This document shows, piece after piece, positions 6,589-10,316 of a stretch of 10,316 nucleotides of DNA. Under the pieces are notes generated by a model. That model saw nothing but the letters and a program-made list of their open reading frames with translations. It ran no database searches and was not told the origin of the DNA. The position numbers and the translations under genes are program-made. The DNA is from Candidatus Limimorpha equi (lineage in GTDB: Bacteria; Bacteroidota; Bacteroidia; Bacteroidales; F082). The number at the start of each line of letters is the position of its first letter. The stretch's first letter is position 1. The stretch is taken from positions 1 through 10,316 of the forward strand of contig JAGHSL010000289.1 of NCBI GenBank assembly GCA_018065885.1, read 5' to 3'.

Positions 6589-7259
6589 AGATAAAGGAAC
6601 GTATTCATGCCGAGGGCGCTATGGTGATTCTGTTCACTGCTGTGTTGGCGGTGGTACTGATTGCTGTGCTGAACATATTTTTCCCACATCAGACGTTTTG
6701 GCATTTTCTTGCATATTTTTTGATTTTTGCATATAATTTCTGGACGGTTTGTTTTTTCCGCATCCCGATTTACCGGAAGACAACTTTGCTTGAAAATGCG
6801 GTGCTTTCGCCTGCCGATGGCAAGGTCGTGGCAAACGAAATCGTGAAGGAAAACGAATATTTTAATGGTGAATGCCGCCAGATTTCAATTTTCATGTCGA
6901 TTTACAACGTGCATGTGAATTGGTTCCCGATGGATGGCGAAGTCACCTATTATAAATATCATCCGGGCAAGTTCCTTGTGGCTTTCAATCCGAAATCATC
7001 GACTGACAATGAGCACAATACCACTGTTGTCAAAGACAAAAAGGGTAGGGAAGTGCTGTTCCGTCAGATTGCGGGATTTTTGGCCCGTCGCATTGTCTGC
7101 GAATTGGAAGCTGGCGATGAGGCTCGGGCTGGCGAGGAATTCGGCATGATCCGTTTCGGCTCGCGCCTTGATGTCTTTCTGCCCGTTGATGCCGAGGTGA
7201 AGGTGAAAATCGGCGACAAGACCCGTGGCAAGGTTACTGTTTTGGGCGTCTTGAAATAA
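6576..7259 (+). CDS. psd: Phosphatidylserine decarboxylase proenzyme (short type)
   Basis: Psd converts phosphatidylserine to phosphatidylethanolamine with a pyruvoyl cofactor made by self-cleavage. The 227-residue protein has two N-terminal membrane segments (about 15-35 and 43-62), then SPADG (78-82), MSIYNVHVNWFP (107-118) and HPGKF (129-133). The cleavage site is FGS (194-196): cutting between Gly195 and Ser196 would leave Ser196 as the pyruvoyl group of a roughly 3-kDa alpha chain. Length fits the short bacterial Psd-A type, not the longer E. coli form. Family members often have NVHVNR where this has NVHVNW. The ATG at 6576 lies inside the end of cdsA, indicating translational coupling. 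No phosphatidylserine synthase gene follows. Confidence 0.94.
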   Translation: MRKLKIKERIHAEGAMVILFTAVLAVVLIAVLNIFFPHQTFWHFLAYFLIFAYNFWTVCFFRIPIYRKTTLLENAVLSPADGKVVANEIVKENEYFNGECRQISIFMSIYNVHVNWFPMDGEVTYYKYHPGKFLVAFNPKSSTDNEHNTTVVKDKKGREVLFRQIAGFLARRIVCELEAGDEARAGEEFGMIRFGSRLDVFLPVDAEVKVKIGDKTRGKVTVLGVLK

Positions 7260-7276
7260 GATTGGCTTTATCTTTG
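7241..7276 (+). promoter_or_regulatory. Possible promoter of the membrane regulator gene
   Basis: TATCTTTG (7269-7276) matches TAnnTTTG exactly. The nearest TTTG (7241-7244) is 24 nt upstream, inside the end of psd, slightly farther than at the other promoters. Only five bases separate the box from the ATG at 7282, so a transcript from here would be almost leaderless. The gene may also be read through from cdsA-psd. Confidence 0.45.
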
Positions 7277-7281
7277 CGGCA

Positions 7282-8838
7282 ATGAAATGGAAAAAATGTA
7301 TCATATTGTTTCTTGCCGTGGTTCTTGCGGCTTGCTCTACGAGGCATTCTGCCCCTGTAGAGACGCGATTCATCGCGTCTCCTAACAAACAATTACAGGC
7401 CATCGACAGCCTGATGCATTTAGAGCCGCTCGGCACATTACAATATGATTTGGTTGACAAAGCCATAGCCTATTACGATTCGACAGGCAACAATCCCAGC
7501 CTTTTGGCCAAGGCTTATTATTATAAAGGTTATCTTGACCAAAATCAGGATAGCATCCTTAATGCCGCACGCAACTATATGAAAGCCATTGACATAATGG
7601 AAGACAATTATGTGAAAATGGCATCGGAACAGGCTGAATTGACAGGCTCAATGTATGAAATGTTAGGTTCGCTAATGGCAAAGGAATTTGCCAATGTGCA
7701 GTCGAATGAGGCTTACAGTGAGGCTGCACGCTACGCTTTGTCGGCACACGACACGCTGGGCTATTTTCGTGATTTACGGCAATTGGCAGCTGGCTTTGAG
7801 GCAATCGGTGATTATGATTCTTCCTTGTATTTCTTCGATTCATTGTTTCATGCGATTGATTCCGTGAGGTTTGCGCAGCAATATATTGAGGTGCAGTATG
7901 ACTTTGGGTCGCTGTATTATGACAAATACTATGAAACCGACAGCGTGAATTTCGCTTTGGCGATGCAGGCCGATGCCATTGCAGCCATGGAACGCAAAGG
8001 CTTTGATGCGACAAGAATGAAAATGGGTTACGGCATGAACCTATATTTCGCCCAGCGCATGGAATGTTTGCCTTATCTTAAACTGGGGTTAGAGACGGAT
8101 TACGTTGAAGGCCGTGGCGCCATAGCCGGTTTGCTTGCCGATGTTTATGAGCAGTTGGGCAATGCCGACAGTGCCAGCTATTACCGCAGTCTCGCAATGC
8201 CTGTCCTGCAACAGGCACAGCATAAGGCTCCTGCGCGTGCCGACATGGTGAGTCTTTTTGAAAACTGGCAGCGCGACAAGACGGCAAGGATGGCAACGGC
8301 AAGACATCATCGCACGATGACCGCCGTCGTTGTGGCTTTGTGCATTTTGTTGCTTCTGAGTGCTTCGTTTGCCATTTGGCATTATGCCAAAACCAAAAAG
8401 AAACATGAATTAGCTTTGGAAACGGTTCAGGCCGACAGCGCTTTGAGGTCGAAAAAGGTAAAGGAAAGTCTTGCTGAACAGTTGAAACTTATCTATAAGG
8501 TCTCGACAATGAACCGCAACAAGGTGATTTCTGATGAAACCGATTACGAAAAGGTGAAACGCTACCTGTATGGTGCAAAGAATGCCACGGTTTGGGATGC
8601 GGTCAGGCAATGCGTGGCCGAAACCTATCCCAGCCTTTACGTTCAGATGGCAGAGGCTTACCCTATGCTTTCGGAAGTGGAACTGAAAATTTGCCTGCTT
8701 TCGGCTTTCGGTTTCCGCACGGATGAGATTGCCGACATTGCCGAACTGAAAAGCAGCACGGTCAGCAGTTACAAGACAAACATACGGAAAAAGGTGGAAA
8801 ATCTTCCTGTCGAAGGGATTGCAGAACGGTTTATTTGA
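7282..8838 (+). CDS. Membrane-tethered regulator: lipoprotein signal, TPR-like sensor domain, transmembrane helix, LuxR-like HTH
   Basis: The 518-residue protein opens with a lipoprotein signal: a Lys-rich start, a hydrophobic stretch, and lipobox LAAC with Cys18. Residues about 35-330 are helical with TPR-like spacing (for example AKAYYYKGYLDQNQDSILNA and LGNADSASYYRSLAMP). A transmembrane helix spans about 346-367, followed by a basic and probably coiled-coil segment (about 368-405). The C-terminus (463-505) aligns with the LuxR/GerE helix-turn-helix: LSEVELKICLLSAFG, then TDEIADIAELKSSTVSSYKT and IRKKV. The order implies a periplasmic sensor connected across the inner membrane to a cytoplasmic DNA-binding domain, an architecture I recall as common and largely uncharacterised in Bacteroidota. 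Residues 26-33 (VETRFIAS) are encoded by a palindromic repeat. It starts 22 nt after psd; a hairpin follows it. Ligand and target genes are unknown. Confidence 0.85.
   Translation: MKWKKCIILFLAVVLAACSTRHSAPVETRFIASPNKQLQAIDSLMHLEPLGTLQYDLVDKAIAYYDSTGNNPSLLAKAYYYKGYLDQNQDSILNAARNYMKAIDIMEDNYVKMASEQAELTGSMYEMLGSLMAKEFANVQSNEAYSEAARYALSAHDTLGYFRDLRQLAAGFEAIGDYDSSLYFFDSLFHAIDSVRFAQQYIEVQYDFGSLYYDKYYETDSVNFALAMQADAIAAMERKGFDATRMKMGYGMNLYFAQRMECLPYLKLGLETDYVEGRGAIAGLLADVYEQLGNADSASYYRSLAMPVLQQAQHKAPARADMVSLFENWQRDKTARMATARHHRTMTAVVVALCILLLLSASFAIWHYAKTKKKHELALETVQADSALRSKKVKESLAEQLKLIYKVSTMNRNKVISDETDYEKVKRYLYGAKNATVWDAVRQCVAETYPSLYVQMAEAYPMLSEVELKICLLSAFGFRTDEIADIAELKSSTVSSYKTNIRKKVENLPVEGIAERFI
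7357..7381. repeat. Palindromic repeat, GTAGAGACGC family, copy 2, inside a coding region
   Basis: Perfect inverted arms GAGACGCGAT (7360-7369) and ATCGCGTCTC (7372-7381) flank TC, preceded by GTA. The element shares TGTAGAGACGCG with copy 1 near 1542. It lies in frame within the regulator gene, just after the lipobox, and is translated as VETRFIAS in the linker between the lipidated Cys and the sensor domain. It keeps the frame open. Its reverse strand reads RDAMNRVST in another frame. Confidence 0.75.
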
Positions 8839-8861
8839 TGCATTTTTCGTCCCAAAACCAC

Positions 8862-8885
8862 CTAAAATCTTTGATTTTAGTTTTT
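8862..8885 (+). terminator. Probable terminator after the membrane regulator gene
   Basis: CTAAAATC (8862-8869) and GATTTTAG (8873-8880) form a perfect 8-bp stem with a TTT loop, followed by TTTTT (8881-8885), 23 nt after the stop codon. The stem has only two G-C pairs, so termination may be incomplete. Confidence 0.6.
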
Positions 8886-8977
8886 ACATTCGATTGAAAT
8901 ACAGTGAATTGATTTTCTCCATAAGTCAAAAAACTTTGATTTTCGGGAAGGCTGGTTTTTTCGGTGCTTTTTTGCTA

Positions 8978-8985
8978 TAATATTG
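8978..8985 (+). promoter_or_regulatory. Possible -7 box of the secreted-protein gene
   Basis: TAATATTG matches TAnnTTTG at all but one defined position and lies 25 nt before the ATG at 9011. No clear TTG is seen at the expected upstream distance. The rest of the 172-nt gap holds only the terminator hairpin and T-rich sequence. Confidence 0.35.
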
Positions 8986-9010
8986 CAATTGTTTTTAAAT
9001 AATTGTCACA

Positions 9011-10316
9011 ATGAAAAAATTAACGATTTTACTTTTCGTCTTCGCCCTCCTTTTCGGGACCAAGGCTTTTGCACAGGAATGGGAACATTCGCACAGATGC
9101 TCTTATTCATCTGATACAACATGGTATGCCTATTATGAGGCAAAGGAGTTGTCAGACGGTTCGGTTGCTGCCAGTTCCTGTTTTAGTTATAGAAGCGGTG
9201 CAGGAGATTTCTATTCATCACAACCTGCCATTTCCAAATTTAGCAGTTCGGGTGAAGAGATTGCGCAAAAATGCTTTTTTAAACCTGGTTACTGTACTAC
9301 TTCCGCTGCTCCATATCTGTTTGAAGACGATAAAGGGGATTTTTACGCTTTAATGACTTATAATCCCGACCACGATTCGACTTATTTCAACCATTTCTTA
9401 CACTACGATAATCCCCCGTGCGATGCCATTTTAGGCCTTTACAAACTGGATGACGATTTGTCAATCATCGAAAGTTACGAGTATAGTATGCCAATCGATA
9501 CTTTTGAAAACAGGGGCGAAGCAATATGGGATTTGTGGCCTAATGAGTTAAGCGGCAACCTTTTCCTGTTTTCTGCTTTTGTGGACGAACAAAATATCGT
9601 GGGGGCCTATTTCAAGACCGTTTCCTACGACTATTATAACCCTCGCGGCAATGATTCCTTGTTCCTGTTCAAAATGAATTTTAAAGGCGAGATATTGGAA
9701 CAGAAGGGCTATGATAGGGGTGTTTCGGGAGCCAACCATCAGAACAATGAACGCCGAAATCATATAATACAGACCGATTCTTCTTACATCTATTATTTCG
9801 GTGATATTTTTGGCGGAACTGAATATCAGGGTGTTGCATATTATTACGACAAGAATCTCAATTTTCAGAGAAAAAGATTCTTGAAGCATCCGGGGCTGCC
9901 TAATTACAATTCTTTTACCAATGTCTCGGTTAAGAGAAGTCGGCACAACACCACATATCTTTGTGCATCGTCCGAAGTGCAAGGATCATATTCTGATAGG
10001 AACATCAGACTGTATGAACTTGACGATGATGCTGACAACGCATCTGAAATGATTCCCATTGTACGATATTTGGAGAGAGGAACATCCGAATACGATATTC
10101 CTTCCTATATGCAATCTGTTGATATTGCGGATGACAATTCCATTCTTTTTGCATACGCCTTAAACATCGGGTTCAACTTCAACCTTGATTCTTGGTTGAT
10201 GATCGAGCATCTCGATTTGAATTTTGACACGATATCAACGGTTTTCTATGGCGTTGAAGGCGACAGGGTTCATAGTTGGGCAAGAAACATTCAAGCGACC
10301 AAAGACGGCGGAGCGT
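9011..10316 (+). CDS. Secreted protein of unknown function, incomplete at the window's 3' end
   Basis: The frame from the ATG at 9011 stays open to the last base (435 codons plus one base). A typical Sec signal peptide is present: MKKLTILLF and a hydrophobic core, ending in TKAFA with predicted cleavage before Gln22. The mature part is rich in Tyr, Phe, Ser and Asp and mostly beta-like. Repeated segments of the form LFxFxxxFxD, YYFGDIFGG and LYKLDDDL are seen, and the visible end IQATKDGGA resembles the phrase that recurs in beta-propeller or delta-60-like blades. In Bacteroidota such proteins often end in a type IX secretion sorting domain, but that end is outside the window. No catalytic motif is recognised, so function is unassigned. 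A cell-surface or exported beta-propeller-like protein is the best structural guess. It lies downstream of the membrane regulator on the same strand, separated by a weak terminator. Confidence 0.8.
   Translation, partial: MKKLTILLFVFALLFGTKAFAQEWEHSHRCSYSSDTTWYAYYEAKELSDGSVAASSCFSYRSGAGDFYSSQPAISKFSSSGEEIAQKCFFKPGYCTTSAAPYLFEDDKGDFYALMTYNPDHDSTYFNHFLHYDNPPCDAILGLYKLDDDLSIIESYEYSMPIDTFENRGEAIWDLWPNELSGNLFLFSAFVDEQNIVGAYFKTVSYDYYNPRGNDSLFLFKMNFKGEILEQKGYDRGVSGANHQNNERRNHIIQTDSSYIYYFGDIFGGTEYQGVAYYYDKNLNFQRKRFLKHPGLPNYNSFTNVSVKRSRHNTTYLCASSEVQGSYSDRNIRLYELDDDADNASEMIPIVRYLERGTSEYDIPSYMQSVDIADDNSILFAYALNIGFNFNLDSWLMIEHLDLNFDTISTVFYGVEGDRVHSWARNIQATKDGGA

Noticed and set aside
9069..9353. Plus-strand open frame in another frame inside the secreted-protein gene
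   Set aside because: The frame from 9011 has a signal peptide and runs open for 435 codons, so this one is a shadow.
9548..9982. Minus-strand open frame opposite the secreted-protein gene
   Set aside because: It is antisense to the long open frame and has no motif.
1..10316. CRISPR array, insertion sequence, prophage or classical defence operon
   Set aside because: No regularly spaced repeats, transposase or integrase motifs, or target-site duplications were seen. The PLD-like protein alone does not justify a defence call.

Overview
The window looks like chromosomal DNA of a Bacteroidales-type bacterium (phylum Bacteroidota). Three things suggest this. Several genes are preceded by the phylum's TAnnTTTG -7 box with a TTG/TTTG about 22 nt upstream, and no clear Shine-Dalgarno sequences are seen. 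The protein types are also characteristic: a DPP5-like S9 peptidase, a short Psd, and a lipoprotein-TPR-membrane-HTH regulator. Finally, two copies of a GTAGAGACGC palindromic repeat are present, a type I recall from Bacteroidota genomes. The species cannot be named from the sequence alone.

Layout. Positions 1-1539 (+) hold the C-terminal three quarters of a DPP5-like serine peptidase, interrupted by one in-frame TAA at 463-465. A short palindromic repeat and a strong bidirectional terminator follow (1543-1607). On the minus strand, 3094-1635 carries an RlmB/SpoU-type rRNA 2'-O-methyltransferase, then a one-domain PLD-superfamily protein with two C-terminal zinc-ribbon-like CxxC sets. Divergent from these, 3305-5083 (+) is a long-chain acyl-CoA synthetase. 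Positions 5138-5402 (-) hold tRNA-Arg(ACG) and tRNA-Glu(CTC), each followed by a hairpin. A T-rich 414-nt spacer with no convincing gene leads to a cdsA-psd operon (5767-7259, +) for phospholipid synthesis. A 518-residue membrane regulator (7282-8838, +) follows. The window ends inside a gene for a secreted protein of unknown function (9011-10316, +), which has no stop inside the window.

How the genes fit together. The acyl-CoA synthetase, CdsA and Psd all belong to lipid metabolism: acyl activation, CDP-diacylglycerol formation, and phosphatidylserine to phosphatidylethanolamine. The phosphatidylserine synthase that would join CdsA to Psd is not here. The regulator appears to link a periplasmic TPR domain to a cytoplasmic LuxR-like helix-turn-helix across the inner membrane. 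Its target is unknown; the adjacent secreted-protein gene is only a positional candidate.

Most of the window is ordinary housekeeping DNA. I found no CRISPR array, transposase, phage gene or clear defence cassette. The points most worth a second look are the palindromic repeat read through in frame inside the regulator (encoding VETRFIAS), the nonsense-interrupted peptidase, the PLD-zinc-ribbon protein, and the regulator/secreted-protein pair.
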